Assembly (NCBI GenBank): GCA_949358305.1
Contig: OX442316.1
Location: 7,998,001 to 8,062,000, forward strand
Source of the DNA: Strigamia acuminata
Taxonomy: Eukaryota > Arthropoda > Chilopoda > Geophilomorpha > Linotaeniidae
Direction of reading: 5' to 3'
Length of the DNA stretch: 64,000 nucleotides
The notes beneath the pieces were generated by a model, which did no database searches, was not told the origin of the DNA, and saw only the letters and a program-made list of their open reading frames with translations. Shown one piece after another: positions 37,532 through 50,553 of the stretch. How positions within the stretch are numbered: the first letter of the stretch is position 1; every line of letters starts with the position of its first letter. The position numbers were made by a program, and so were the translations under genes.

Positions 37532-38323
37532 ATGAGTGAAACGGAACCATTTGAGGACACTTTGGAAGCACATCATGTATTACGAAAATAATGTAATGAA
37601 AGTCGCAAAATCTGATTAATGGTTGAATATTTTCTATAAAGAGAGATCGTGCCAAAGAAAGTCAAATCTTATTATGGATTTGGAACACGTTAGATGAAAT
37701 TTCGTGTTTGGATTATGATCAATATTTACGAGACGGCGTTATCCTCTGCAGGTAAGCATGCCAGAGCAATCGAGCTAGCCGACAACATTGCATTTAATTG
37801 TAACGGACTGTGCTCATGCATTTATTAGGTTAATGAATGCCATCAAACCTGGAAGTATTAAAGGGGAAATAAAAAGTAGCAACATGCGAGAGAAATTTGA
37901 CAACGTTGAACGTTTCATCTCGGCTTGTAAAGCTTATGGAGTGGATAAACATTTACTTTTCCAAATCGATGATCTTCTTTATTTGCAACATGTACCCCGG
38001 ATAACCAGATGTATTTTTGCACTTGGAAAAAAGGTAAACAACCTCAGCTTACTCATTTTTATCGCCTTTTTCCAAGCACTTCCACACGTGGCGTTGTTAT
38101 TATTATTGTAATTATTATTTAGGCTGTAGAAGACACTAATTATTCGGGTTCGCAATTGGGTAATGAACCTTACGAACCAGTAGGGAAAGCAGGCCGCCGA
38201 AGAGGAGGACTTCCATTAGGAGACGACATTTACGTAGCTCACATCAGTATAAATAAAATTACAGAATCTCTTTATACGCCCGTTAAAGATGACAAAAAAC
38301 GAGTATCACTTTATAACTTTTAA
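37532..38323 (+). CDS. Small single calponin-homology domain protein (transgelin/calponin-like)
   Basis: Probable actin-associated protein. Exons: 37532-37576, 37642-37751, 37829-38033, 38123-38323 (TAA); phases agree, giving 186 residues, typical of transgelin-type proteins. The CH domain spans residues about 20-125: ILLWIWNTLDE, LRDGVILCRLMNAIKPGSI, MREKFDNVERFISACKAYGV, LFQIDDLLYLQHVPRITRCI, FALGKKA, a block order typical of type-3 CH domains. The C-terminal tail, with a basic GRRRGGLPLG stretch, lacks the calponin-like GLQMGTNKGAS repeat. The small first intron (37577-37641) uses a weak-pyrimidine acceptor CTATAAAG, the least certain junction. The start is the first ATG after a probable 5' UTR acceptor at 37526. 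Poly(A) signal at 38409. Orthology within the CH family is not resolved. Confidence 0.85.
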
Positions 38324-39720
38324 TTGTTAATTTTTGTTTTTTTGAAATTATTTTCATTTAGTGCGAAAATAATTTTGTTTAAAATTGTACAGTTATCACA
38401 AATACAATAATAAAAGACTGATATTCTATTTTGTTTAATCAGTTCTTAATCAGCAGTTAAAAAGTCCATTTGATTATTCTCGAAGATATGTTTGTGTTAG
38501 ATAAATAAACACACACTGTATAAATCAAAGAACTGATTAAATCGACACTCGCTAGATGGCATGAAAATCGACTGTGCTTAAAAATTGAGCAGGCCGGATC
38601 TACCATATCATTTGTAGGGTGCGACGGAGGCCAATGCCGCGCTCTTTGCTTGGCTGAGAATCCAGGCCAAGCGAAGAAGGCTCTTAGTTGCCTGTATACA
38701 TCACTTATTCGTGGCTCATATTGCGGCGTTGAAGTGGGTTTTTAGACCTCCACGAACAATTCCAAACAATACGAAATATACGTCACCCAAGAAATAACTA
38801 CATCGGTTGAATCTTCGTGCATTCGCTCATCGTGGGGTAATCGTTAAAGAGGAAGAAGGTAAGCTAGCATCAAGCATGGTTGCTGTCAATTATTGAATGA
38901 TTTTAATTCTCTCGCGGTATGTTAACATTTTATTATATTCGTCCACCCACTATTAGAATTGGGTGGTGCGTGCCTTCGAAAGTCCCCTTGAGATAAGATT
39001 GTATTTATTTTAGTCGTTTTTATAATTTAATTTAATAATGGAATAACGTGTGCTATGTTGTGGGATTATTTTATATATCTCTGAAATTGAGAATTGGCTG
39101 GAGTATCTGCTTACTGATTTAAATTATTCCCACAACGTACATTTGATTAGGACGATTTGACGATAACAGTTATTTATAATCTTGTCAACAGCAGAGTTTC
39201 GCCATGAAATATCTTGCGTTGCCCCTAGAAACGAAGATTTTTATTTTATTTTATTTATTTATTTGCACACAATTTAAAGCTTTTGTCTTCTCATGTTGAG
39301 ATTTGAGAAGGCGGACTTGGCCTCATTGTATGTTGTGGTCACATGGTACTAGTCATGGACCTGAATTATGGCCACAATGACGTCAGCTTATGAACCCAAC
39401 GATTGCTGATTATGCCGCGACTTCAATCTTCCTATGGGAATTTATTGGGGAAAATGTCGTGTCGTGGAAAAGCTTACTGGCTGCGGATGATTTCTGATGA
39501 GGTCAGTGCAGACTTCTTACTCAAGGTCACTAGGTTTGCCCGCCCCTGACCGCAAATGTTCATGAATTTGATGCATTCTTCTACAGAGTGGGAAGTAAAA
39601 AAATGAATGGGAGGAGAAAAAATGGAGATTTTAAGCCGAAAATTGTGTCACTAGTGGAAATTTTCTTCTTTTTTTTAACAACAATAAAACGGTTTTGGGT
39701 TTTACCACATTACCGTATGT

Positions 39721-39744
39721 AAAAAAAAAAAAAAAAAAAAAAAA
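39721..39744. repeat. Poly(A) tract
   Basis: 24 uninterrupted A residues. Confidence 0.9.
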
Positions 39745-40987
39745 TACATTGTTGTTTAAATAAAAATCAATCTTGCAGGACAAAAAAATAAATAATACGG
39801 TCATACCAAAAACTGCTTTTTGGCAGTTTTATTTAATTTTGTTATTTTGCGTTAAAAAAGGAGCAAAACGTCCAGAAATAGGGACTTCTAAATATACTTC
39901 AATTCAGCAAAAATAAACCTAATCAAATGTTTTCAAGTGTTGAATAAGGAAGTGATGTTATTCGTTAACAACATGAAGCTCGAAATGACCTTCGTTTAAT
40001 CTTTACAAATGCACGCTTTTGTACAATAAACTGCTCACTCTTGCGAAACTTTGATGAAAACAACATAATCTCTTCTTTTCACTCGTAAACGACACAAGAG
40101 CATCGACTTTCAAGCCGAAAAAAAAGGTGGAATTGTGTGATCCCATTACTCCCGTGCGTATTCGAAAACATACGCTATATAAGGAAGCAAAGTAGACACT
40201 TTTCTTTATCTTTCCTTAAATTAAACATATACAATTATTCTTATTTTTTATGACTTTTAAATTTTGTAATATGTGTCAACTATTAGCACATTTTAAAACC
40301 GCTTTATCCTTGAATTAAAAACTAAGTCCTTGAGGATAAAAACAATCTTTTAAGGAATAAATGCTTTGCCAAGGTTCGTACTGTAAATCCATCTTTCCCT
40401 TTTATTCAATAACGTGTCACGGACAAACTTAATTTAATTTTTCCAACAAAATATTTATTTTTAACTCCATTGTGCAGTTTTTTATTTGTTTTTTATTTTA
40501 ATGACTGTTTTCGCAAAGTGAGGTCGTTCACTTGGAAGAGAAATACAATGGTTTTTATTTTAGTTTTAATCATCGAATTAGTCGAATTTGGTTCAATTCT
40601 ACGTGGGATAAGGGAAAAATAATACAAACAAAATTTCTATTCGCGATTTTATCGATAAAAAGAGTAAATTTTAGGGTTTAAAGTTCTTAAATGCAGTCAC
40701 TGTCGTTCACAATTAGGTTCAACAACCATTGTTTGATGTTTTGTCAAGCGGAAGAACATGGTATCTCTCCCCATTTTTTGTATTAATCCAAGTTGACTCT
40801 AGGCGAACACAACTAACTTGTAAGACCAAAGTCAATGCGATGCTTGAGCAGCTGCATGATTCTCTTTTTTATTGAAGAAAAAAATAATAATTAGCCCCAG
40901 GAATATTCTAGACAAAGAAAAAAAAAGATTAATTAATCATGATAAACTTATCATCTAACGAAATGAAGCACACTCACTTCCGGTCTG

Positions 40988-41019
40988 GGCCCTTCGTTAA
41001 AAACCCGTTTCGAAGGGCC
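40988..41019. repeat. GC-rich inverted repeat
   Basis: GGCCCTTCG (40988-40996) and CGAAGGGCC (41011-41019) are perfect inverted 9-mers around a 14-nt spacer. Confidence 0.75.
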
Positions 41020-41097
41020 ATAAAAGTGTGCTGCCGATAGGTGGCGAGACTGCACTGTGTTTATTTCAGTTAAAAAACTACATTTCACACGTAGAAA

Positions 41098-41404
41098 ATG
41101 GAAAACGTGAGTTTTGATACACAATATCTATATATATATATGAGCATTCTATTCTCATTATTTGTATTTGCAGCCACACCTATGTGCTTTCAAAAGGCAC
41201 CTTTCATTTGGTCCCTCTAGATTAACAGATCATGAAGTGTATACGTGTTGCCATGTGCTGAGCCAAGCTATTCTTTTCATTTTGACAACAGCCTGTGTTT
41301 TAAATGGTTTTCCTTTGAACACAACTTATTTTTCTGTGAACATTTGTCACCCATCCAATCGTGATTGCTTGCAGCAAAGCTGTTACTATTACTATGGTAA
41401 ATAA
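41098..41404 (+). CDS. Candidate orphan protein, two exons, not recognised
   Basis: ATG GAA AAC at 41098-41106 is followed directly by a donor GTGAGT. An acceptor TTTGTATTTGCAG ends at 41173, and the reading continues in phase for 76 codons to TAA at 41402-41404. The predicted 79-residue product is cysteine-rich, with one hydrophobic stretch (VLSQAILFILTTACVL) and a YYYY cluster near its end, so a small membrane or secreted protein is conceivable. A possible donor (TATG|GTAAAT) just before the stop would allow further exons. I recognise no family. The ORF may be chance. Confidence 0.25.
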
Positions 41405-43195
41405 TTCGTCTAGAAATCATTTATTTCCAAGCCATTAAACTATTTAGTGGATTGGGCGCAGCGTAGGACTGGCGACAATTGACTTGTATGAGAATTCTCG
41501 CAGAAAAAAACAAACAGTAAACGTGTAGCTTAAGCCTGCTATTTGGACAAAGCTTATGTCTAAAGCGCAGCGTGGTCAGCCTCAGCATCACGTTTCGAGC
41601 TATAGAGGATGGTTTGCACAAATAGAAATGCATTTTTGGCTCGCGTCAAACCCACTTGAGATGCATACCGTCAACGCAGGTGACAAAGTTTCTCTTTTGA
41701 CATCTCTTATTTAACCTTCCGCAGAATACTGCAGACCTTAAACTAATCATAAGGCCCTGAAGCTTCTCAGACATGGCTCTAGCCAGCAAATTCGAGCTAG
41801 CAAGAAGAGTGATCTAATTTCGCATCGATTTTATTCAATATATTTTAGAAAAATCCTGTTTAGACATATAACGTAATTAATAAAATAATAACTGCAATAA
41901 AATGTAATGGTGCAGTTTATTTCGATTACGTCATCCCACTATAAAATGAGTAATATCATGTAGTTGCAACTGACAAATCATAAGAATTATAATCAATTAA
42001 AGATGGTTATTACTACAATCTAAATCCGTATCTACGACAGGTTATTACACACATAACGTTTATTTTATTGCAAAAGCACAAAGAAAGGACTCATTTCCGT
42101 CTAAGTCATCGTTTATTGTCACAACGCAGTTGCTTTCTCTTTAAGTGCGACGTCGTTCACAAATGTATCTTTAAAAAAAAAAATAATTTAATCAAAAAAT
42201 TTGAAAACAAACGATGTCACGTGCTGAAAAAATAAGAGATTTGTTGTATTTTTTTTCTATCGATGACAGTCATACTCGGTTGAGTTGAGGGTCTCTTGGG
42301 CAATTACAGCTCAGGTGGTGTTGTCCGAAAAGGAGAATCGATTACCTGCTAAAGCTAATAATAAAGGTTTCCGCGATAAATATTTAATGCAGACTATTTT
42401 TTATCTCCTGGAATAGGATTCGCCGGTATTTGAAACCTTGAATATTATTAATCGGTCCGATATCCATTTTCACGTGATGTGGCAAGCAAGCGTAATCTGG
42501 TGTTGAATCTTCCTGCAGGGAAATGTATTCTCTTATGTAATAAAGCTGGTTGTGATCAGAGTGACAAAAAGATTGAGGCTCCGAGGTAGAAGTCTCGTTT
42601 GGAATGTTTTTTTTTTCTTTTTTTCTTTTCGTTCTTGCTTCAAATGTGACCTTGATGGAATTTTTTTTTTATTTCACTAAAATAAATTGGAAATAAGCTG
42701 ATGGCATGTGCAAAAACCACATTCGGGAAAAGTAAAATTAAATTTCACGTGGAATTGTTTCTCCTTTTGCAAACACACAGAATTATTTTTGCGAAACCTA
42801 CGCGTTTCCTTTATGCAAAGGAGTAGGGAAACGAGGTCATTTCAACTTTTACACGTGAATTTCGTGTTAAATCTTAGATTTATGTTAGATAAATAAAAAT
42901 GTTGAGAGTTTTGAGATGGATTGCACTTTATACTTCGTTTGACAGAAAAAAGTGTAAAAAAAAATATTTTTTTGAGTTTTGAATAAATAAATAAATAAAA
43001 TAAATAAATAAAATAAATACGCAAATAAGAAAAGAAAAAAAAATATTATGCAAAGCGTAAACATGTGGTTGAGTGTTGACAAAATTGATTGAAAAGAGTA
43101 TGGAAAACATACCTAGTATTTCCTATTCATTCCAAGAAATGAGTTGACCAAATTTTTTCGACTAATATTTCGCGTTTCCTTTTTCTTCCTTTCCA
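41405..43195. other. Intergenic, no gene seen
   Basis: AT-rich spacer with a (TAAA)n tract at 42982-43019. TTTCTTCCTTTCCAG ends at 43195 and is a good acceptor for the exon that carries the FAM20 start, so a FAM20 leader exon probably lies in or before this spacer. Confidence 0.4.
42982..43019. repeat. (TAAA)n microsatellite
   Basis: About nine TAAA units with small interruptions. Confidence 0.85.
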
Positions 43196-43405
43196 GTTGC
43201 AATTTATTACCATCGCTTCGTGACCAAACTTAACCACTCTGGATGCTGTAACCAGGACAACAATATGGCACTCATTCATGGTGGCGAATCGAGCCACCCG
43301 CTACAAACGCGTGTTGTCATGACAACGCTACGTCAGAGCCGCGGGTGCCCTTGGGATCGGTGGGAGGGGAGATGGGTGGCTGCGAACGCTCGCTAGAAGC
43401 TCGCT
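43196..43405 (+). promoter_or_regulatory. 5' UTR of FAM20, GC-rich, with an X-box-like palindrome
   Basis: Runs from a strong acceptor (43195) to the FAM20 ATG. It contains the perfect 14-bp palindrome GTTGTCATGACAAC at 43313-43326, which resembles RFX X-boxes. If the acceptor is unused, the segment may be core promoter instead. Confidence 0.45.
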
Positions 43406-46400
43406 ATGAAGCTCCGCGATCGGGCTGTGTTGTTCGCCGCTCTGTCGGCTCTTGGCCTTTTGGTGCTGATCACCGTGCATGTGCACGTTTCAGGCCAGGC
43501 CGACACAGTCGAATTGATCCCGAGCCACGGCCGCGTGTCACCCCTCGGCTCGGCGTTGCCCCGAAACCGGTTTCTTCAGCGGATGTCAGCTGGAAATGGG
43601 TCTTCAGCATCAGCAGGTGATTCTGGTTACTCACCGTGGACCGGTGCAGATGATAACACGTCGACTGGCAATGATACGAACGACGATTTTGCTGATTTGA
43701 GCGTCGCTGTTTTAAAGGTCACAAATGGTTCGAGGAAGAAAAAAAGAAAACGAAAGCGGAATCCGACGCTGGCCGAATTGCTGGACATTGAGGCCAGGTA
43801 AGTTGATACGGCTTGAATGTAAATTAGATCGTTTAACAACAACCAAATTGGTGATCAATTGATTCACTTTTTATGCGTTATTTACATTTTTAATGTCTTG
43901 GTTTAACTCGGGAGTAAGTTTGATGGTTTTTTTGGGGGGACTTTTGTATCTAAAGTGGGCAATTTGCCCAATTTGCTGACCATCGATCGCGAGGGAAATG
44001 CTTTTTACTTTTGTTCCTCTAGTATTTCTTCCGTAGTGTTATTGCCCTTTTGATTGAATGGTGTTATCTTGTTCGGTCGGACTTTTTTTTGTCTCCATCA
44101 GATGCAAATGTTTGTGATTGAGGGAATCTTAAGTTGAGTTGGTCCACAAGTTTCTGCTCTTTGTCGCACATCAGTTGTTTCCGACGCGTCTAAAGGGTTA
44201 AACGCACTATTAAGTCTTTATTTCGAGTCAAATTCGGCTTTTGTGCTGTCGTTTATTCATTTTTTTGGCAAATTGATTTAGCTAATCTAAATATTCTGCG
44301 GCAAAACACGTGTTCTCAAATTAAATCCAGAAATAAATAGAAATGGGCATTTAAAGCTATTATTACACTACTAAATAGGGCAAAATTGCAAAATGCTAAA
44401 TTGTCAACATCAATGAAATAGAAAAACAAGGTTGTCATATTAAAAAAAGAGTTAAAATTAAGTCAATGAAGTTCCGATACACTTGCATAATGTATATTTT
44501 TTTCAAATGTCATGTTACACTTTCACATTTAATGGTATTTAAAAAAGAAATCTGAATAGAATAGGGCGGGGAGGTAAGGAGGAACTTGCAAAAGTGATTT
44601 TTTTCCCCTTCAAAACATCATTAATGTTGAATAATCTCTCGACATGTGATTTATTCGTAAGATGAACTGTCAACTTGCATTTCTTTACAGTTAAATAAAT
44701 GATGTAAAATTTAAAATGGGTCTAGTCAAGTCAATCTACGCTTATTTCCGTTAGGGAAGTGACTTTTTTTTTATGGTAAGTAAGGGTCAAGAATCGGTTA
44801 GTTGGTGTAATTTTTTTTATAGTGTGTTGTTACATATATTATTTACTTCGTTTTAATGGAATTTAGAAATGTTTATCTATCCATTTTTATTCAAAAAATC
44901 AATTGCAGAAACTCAAGACTGTATTTATTTATATATAATATATAAATAGTATATGTCATGCCATCATATGTTGATGGCATTTCCTTGTACAAAAAGCTTC
45001 TCTCATGATCTTTGTATCTTCAGTTATCAATCAAGCGTGATAGATTGCTTTTTATTTCACCTTCGCTCCGCCCATTATTTGATTTTCGGCAAACAGCTTC
45101 AATTAATACAAAAAAAAGTTTTAAAAAAAAATTAAACTGATGGCAACATTTTTATAGTTTAAAAAACAATTAAACGAAATGCAATTTCAAAATAACACGA
45201 CACAAATAATATAGGACAACCTCGTTTTCATGCATTGAAGTCAGATTTCATATTCAGGGAAATAAATGATGATTTCTTTTGCTGTAAGGTGCCGTGCGCT
45301 TTGTTATCTCGCGGATCTTTTTCCTCACATTTTTTGTGATTACAAAATAATTGAGTAAAATATTTCCGATTTAGAAACTGTTGAGGAATTTCCAACCTGC
45401 TGCAAAGTGTAAATTCCCTCGCTATATTTTTGTTTACACGATGAAAACTATCAAGTTTTCGTGCGTATAAACGCACTGCAAGTGCTACTTGTGCCTTGAG
45501 TAGAGCTTTGCGTGAAATAAAATAAAATATATGGCACTAAAACTGGCCCAAAACCAATGAAATCGATTCTATCATTTGGTTCAAGCGAGTTTGCAATAGA
45601 TCTTCATGTTTATTCATCCAGCGCAGCCGTTCCTCGATATTTCACAATAGATAAGACAATTGGATGAAATTGCTTCTGATCACTTGTTTTTTTTTACAAT
45701 GGGCAGCGATCTGCACTTTGAATAGGTTCATTTTGTAACAAAAATCTCCCTAATTATCTCTAATGGCTCGAACTGATATAACCACTGGGAAAACAAAATC
45801 AAATTGAATGCGATTAGAGGACTAAAGGTTAATTTTTGAAATAGAAAACTCATTTTTTTGGTAAAATAATCCGCATTAATCGATTGTTTTCTAAATTTTG
45901 AATTCAACACTGGTTAAATATATATCGCGATATGTGTAAACATTCATTGAAATTGAATTATCAGTTTACATCATTCATTGCAGAAACTGACCATTGGAAT
46001 GACCTTCTCTTTTCAACAGATTCCTTTTAAATATTAACCTTAACTGGAAGATTAAACTCACAAACACACTTTCTTTTGTTCATTGCACGTGAAATTTCAG
46101 AGCGATGCTATTCACAGTCTGTCTGCATTGTTTGAGGGGCCTGGAGGAAGTCTATAAGATTTATAGTTTTATTTTTATTTCTGTAAACCTACTTTTGAAT
46201 ACACAGTATGTGTTTGAGGATTAAATTTATCTTCTCTCGGGGTTATTATCATGTTATCACCAGTTTTCACAGTTTTTATTCTGATTCGGGATTTTTGTTA
46301 CTATTGTTTTGTGAGTTTCAGAAAATTTTATTATTTACGGCTTAATTTTCCACATTTCATCAAAATTAAAATCAAAATAGATAAAAGTAAATCTATTTTG

Positions 46401-49400
46401 ATTTTGATTTTGATGAAATATGGAAGATTTAACCGGAAATAATGAAATTTTCTGAAAGGGGTTTATAATGATGAAGTGAGTGGTAGAAACACGAGATCGA
46501 TTTTTCGATAAACTTGCTTACTGGGATCGGATTTGTATTGCGAAAATAATCGAATGATGCGCTGCATCTGAGCTATTAGAGAAACCGTAAGGCAGAAATG
46601 AAGTCGGTTTACATAACAATTTATTTCAAAAGACAAGAAGGATGTTGTTCGCTTTTTATTTTCCTGGCGGTTTTATAACTCTATTGTTCTCCGGGAGAAA
46701 GAAAAATAGAAAAATTAGATTTAAATGTCAGTAGTAAAATTGGATATCTTATCAGACCATGGCACGTAATGAGAAATTTTTATAGTAATAAATCACGGTT
46801 TCCTCTCAGTATTTGCTGCGAAGCCATTTTTGGTTTCAAACAAACGCTACCTAGTGCTGAAAATAAAATTAATTGTTTTATTATGTATGCAAAAATGTCG
46901 ACACTTTTTATTTCAAATAATTGAGTTATTCGAAGCATAGTGAATTTTGAGTTTCCATAGTGCCGGTGTTGTGTGTGAAATTTATTCGTCATTGGTTTTC
47001 TGACAAAATAATCTCTAAAAAGGTCCTTAGAACCGGAAGAGGAAGATTGGTGGAACCAACATTGATAAATCTGGAAGATACTGCAAACGTGAGGGTCTGT
47101 GTTGGTGCATAGCGTTTCTAATTGCTAAGATAATTGAGGAAATGTCCACATTCTGACCATTAATGACCACTAATTTTAAAGTTGAACTGGCAAGAATCTT
47201 CACCCGACAAATGTCGCGTTCATTTGTCATTGAATTTGTTTAGATTCAACTACAATAGTAATTTGGCGTGACCATTAATTTCTTTGTTCCTAGACTTTGT
47301 AATGTAATTAAATTTTTACTGTTCCGTCGTATTATCTTGTTCGTGCGATTACTCGTTCGTTTAATGATGTATAAATGCACGCAGCTTTGACATTAATATG
47401 ATCAATTGAGAGATTTCAGGTTAATGCTTATGAAAACCAAATATTTTGCTCGGATTTAGTCCTATTTTCGAGTTATTTAAGATTTGCTTTAGTCTATTTA
47501 TTTATTTATTTATTTATGTCTTTATTTATTATTTATATTTTCAGTCACAATGCTTCCAATTGGGAGAGGTTTCACATTAACATAAAGAAATACGAGCTTT
47601 ACAGCAAAGACAACTCAGGCATTAAGGGTGTGCTTCATGATATGGCAACACAAAAGATTGTTCATATTGGTCAGTGGCAAAATTTAATTTTCTATTCATT
47701 TTATTTGAACTCGTTTTAAATCTTTTTAAAATTTAAAAAGTAAAGTAACCTTCCAAAAAAGAAAAAGAAAAATACATTTTGAGTTTATTACTTTTTTATT
47801 TGTTATTGTCTTTCATTTCTAGATTAAAATCGATATCGCTTTATGGTTGACTTTTTAACTAACCTACATTTCTGCTGTTAATGTTTTCCTTTAAATAAAA
47901 TCCATAAACGTTTCCTATATATCCTTTTAATTCAATATGTAACGTCTTCATTTATGTTTAGTGCAAAAAGAAGGAGGTACTCAGTTGAAACTCATCATCG
48001 AATTCGCAGGAGAAGGAAAAGCACTCTTTAAACCAATGAGGTAATAATAATTTCCCCCATTAATTTAGCTCACGTTTTGTGCCATCCCCTATATTGCTTT
48101 GAAACAGCAATGCAAAAAAAATAATCATATTTTATTATTAATAATTTTTTTTTGGTGAATCTCATACTTTTTCTTTCGCCATCATTTTTTATTTTGATTT
48201 TTTCGTAGAAAAAATTTAATAGCTTTGGTGGAGGTTAACTTGATTACAGATCTCGGTTTACTGTTTTTACTCTCCGTTTTCTACCTTTAAGAAAACAAAC
48301 AAGACGATAGATTACGTTTCTGTTTTGATAGAAGATAATTGACCATTTTATTTTTATTGCTTTATTGAGACCACAAAATTACGTACTATATCAAATATAA
48401 TTGCAGAAAATAAAATATTTTTTCCCACACCTTGTTAGATCATTATAAAGTTACTTTCATATGGTCTAGTTCGCACCAATAAAGAAAGCAAGCACCAATT
48501 TGCGTGTGCGGAGAGAATCGATGCACAGTTGTGTTTTTTGTAAAAAATAAAATAATCTTGTTTTTGTTATATTTGGGAGAAGGGGAAAAGAAAACGATAG
48601 TTATTTCTCTGATTCTATTTAGCGAATGTTTTTAAATAGTCGCAAACTAGGCTTTACGGTAACGTATAAATTTTTGATAATGTTCATACATTTTTCAACG
48701 CAGCTCAGAATAACTTTTCATGCATAAGAACAGTCTGTTGAAAGTAATGCTCCGCTTTATTCGGTATGCGCATTTTTACACTTAACTTTAATAACTATAA
48801 TAATTTTGTTGTCAACTTTTGTAAATCCGCATGGGGATTTACTCTGTAATTCCAGCTTATGGAAAATTAAATGCAAATTGCAGTTAGTTTAATCTGAAGT
48901 GGAAATAATAGAATCTGGTAGAGGAGGAAGATTAATAGTTGATCTTTTAATATTTACCTACATTTAATTTGTCAGAAAATTCAATATTTCTCGTCTATCT
49001 GAATCTAAAATAAATATTTCCTTAAGAAAGGAAGAGGAAAGAAAAATTAGACCGTTAGTGATTTTTTTTTCTAGTCAGTTGGGGGTAGGGAAGAACTAGA
49101 CGGAAGTAATTTTAGAATGGCATTTTTGTCTCAAATGAATAAATCATGGCATTCATTTACTTTTACGTCCAGGTTTCCAAGAGATATTGAAACTCTTCCG
49201 AATCATTTCTACTTTGTTGACTTTGAGAGACATAATGCTGAAATAGCAGCTTTCCATCTCGATAGGTAGGACATAAAGACCTGATGTGTATCATTAAATT
49301 TTATAACTAAACATTAGAAACGGTAATAACTTTATTTGTATGTAGAATTTTGGGCTTCCGGAGAGCACCGCCTGTAGTTGGACGAACACTTAACATGACC

Positions 49401-50553
49401 ACTGAACTGTATGAGGTAGCGGAAGGAGAATCTCTTCTAAAGACCTTTTTTTGGTCTCCCGGTAAATTATGATACTCAAGGTTTAATTTTACGTTTACGC
49501 ACGGAAATAAATGCTTTGCATGCATTTCGTGCATTTTCTTGACCTTGTCACAAGGTCGTTTTGGATAAGCAGAAAGATGCTCATTCATGATAAATTTTTA
49601 ATTGCATTTTAACAGCCAACAACTTTTGCTTCCATGGCAAGTGCAGTTACTACTGTGACACCTCCCACGCTATCTGTGGCAATCCTGATAAACTCGAGGG
49701 CAGCTTTGCCGTCTTCCTACCGCCATCCAGCATGGCTGCACGAAAGTCTTGGCGACACCCCTGGCGCCGATCATATCATAAGAGACGAAAGGCCAAGTGG
49801 GAACATGACGACTCGTACTGTGAAAATGTCAAAAGCACTCCTCCCTATGATGAGGGAAGGCGGCTCTTAGATCTAATGGATATGGCTGTGCTAGATTTTC
49901 TTATGGGTAAATTCGGAAAAAATTCTTTTTCGTTTTAAAATTGCAATTTTAGCGATTAGAAATCAGAAATAGATGCGATGCTTCATTTTTTGCCTTATAA
50001 TTTTGAAATATTTTGTGCGGATGTATCAAAATAAATATTTTGGTGATGAAAACTGGAAATTTTAGGATTTTTAATGTAAAAAATGAAGTTTATAGCATTT
50101 TTTTGGGGTTTTAAATTGCAGTTTTGATAAAAAGATATTTAAAAAATATATGCTTGAAAAATTGTGTTTGCATTTTTAGGTAACATGGATAGGCATCACT
50201 ATGAAACATTCACAATGTTTGGAAATGACACTGCCCCTTTGCATCTAGATCATGGAAGAGGATTCGGAAAAGCAAGGCATGATGAGCTATCGATATTAGC
50301 ACCAATTTATCAGTGCTGTTTAATACGCAGTTCTACATTATCACGACTGCTCAGATTTCACAATGGACCTCAACACTTGAGTAAATTGATGAGAAAATCA
50401 TTATCTGCTGATCCTCTAAATCTTGTGCTTCTTGAAACTCATTTGATGGCCTTCGATCGTCGATTGGCCACCATTCTTCACACAGTGCGTGAATGTTTAC
50501 GTAATCACCCGATGGAGGATGTTATTATTTATGACACATATTTATATGAGTAA
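43406..50553 (+). CDS. FAM20C: FAM20C-like secretory-pathway protein kinase
   Basis: Golgi/secreted kinase of the four-jointed/FAM20 family; vertebrate FAM20C phosphorylates S-x-E sites on secreted proteins. Exons: 43406-43797, 47545-47669, 47962-48040, 49173-49265, 49346-49461, 49616-49906, 50180-50553 (TAA); phases agree, giving 489 residues. A signal-anchor ([19 protein letters not shown]) near the N-terminus precedes a variable stem with a polybasic KKKRKRKR stretch encoded near 43740. Kinase landmarks: [78 protein letters not shown] (catalytic Asp) and [10 protein letters not shown] (metal-binding Asp), then DELSILAP with QCC. GRGFGK and the SYHKR block favour FAM20C over the xylosyl kinase FAM20B. 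Both active-site acids are present, so it should be active. Candidate poly(A) signal at 51237. Confidence 0.93.
46316..46457. repeat. Long near-perfect inverted repeat (67-bp arms, 8-bp loop) in FAM20 intron 1
   Basis: The left arm 46316-46382 and the inverted right arm 46391-46457 agree over nearly their whole length with a few mismatches. They begin TTTCAGAAAATTT and meet at ATAGAT/ATCTAT around an AAAAGTAA loop. The arms are AT-rich but not simple repeats. It could be a fold-back element, a recent inverted duplication, or a hairpin RNA precursor. It would form one long stem in the FAM20 pre-mRNA. Confidence 0.85.

Larger units (their letters stand above)
38324..41097. other. Intergenic, no gene seen
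   Basis: AT-rich. A GC-richer stretch at about 38600-38861 ends in a donor-like GAAGAAG|GTAAGCT, which could be a non-coding exon. Poly(A) at 39721-39744 and a 9-bp-arm hairpin at 40988-41019 are present. No coding similarity. Confidence 0.45.

Noticed and set aside
43345-43620. 91-codon out-of-frame ORF overlapping FAM20 exon 1
   Set aside because: It begins with GTG, is Arg/Pro-rich as expected for a shifted GC-rich exon, and has no family match.
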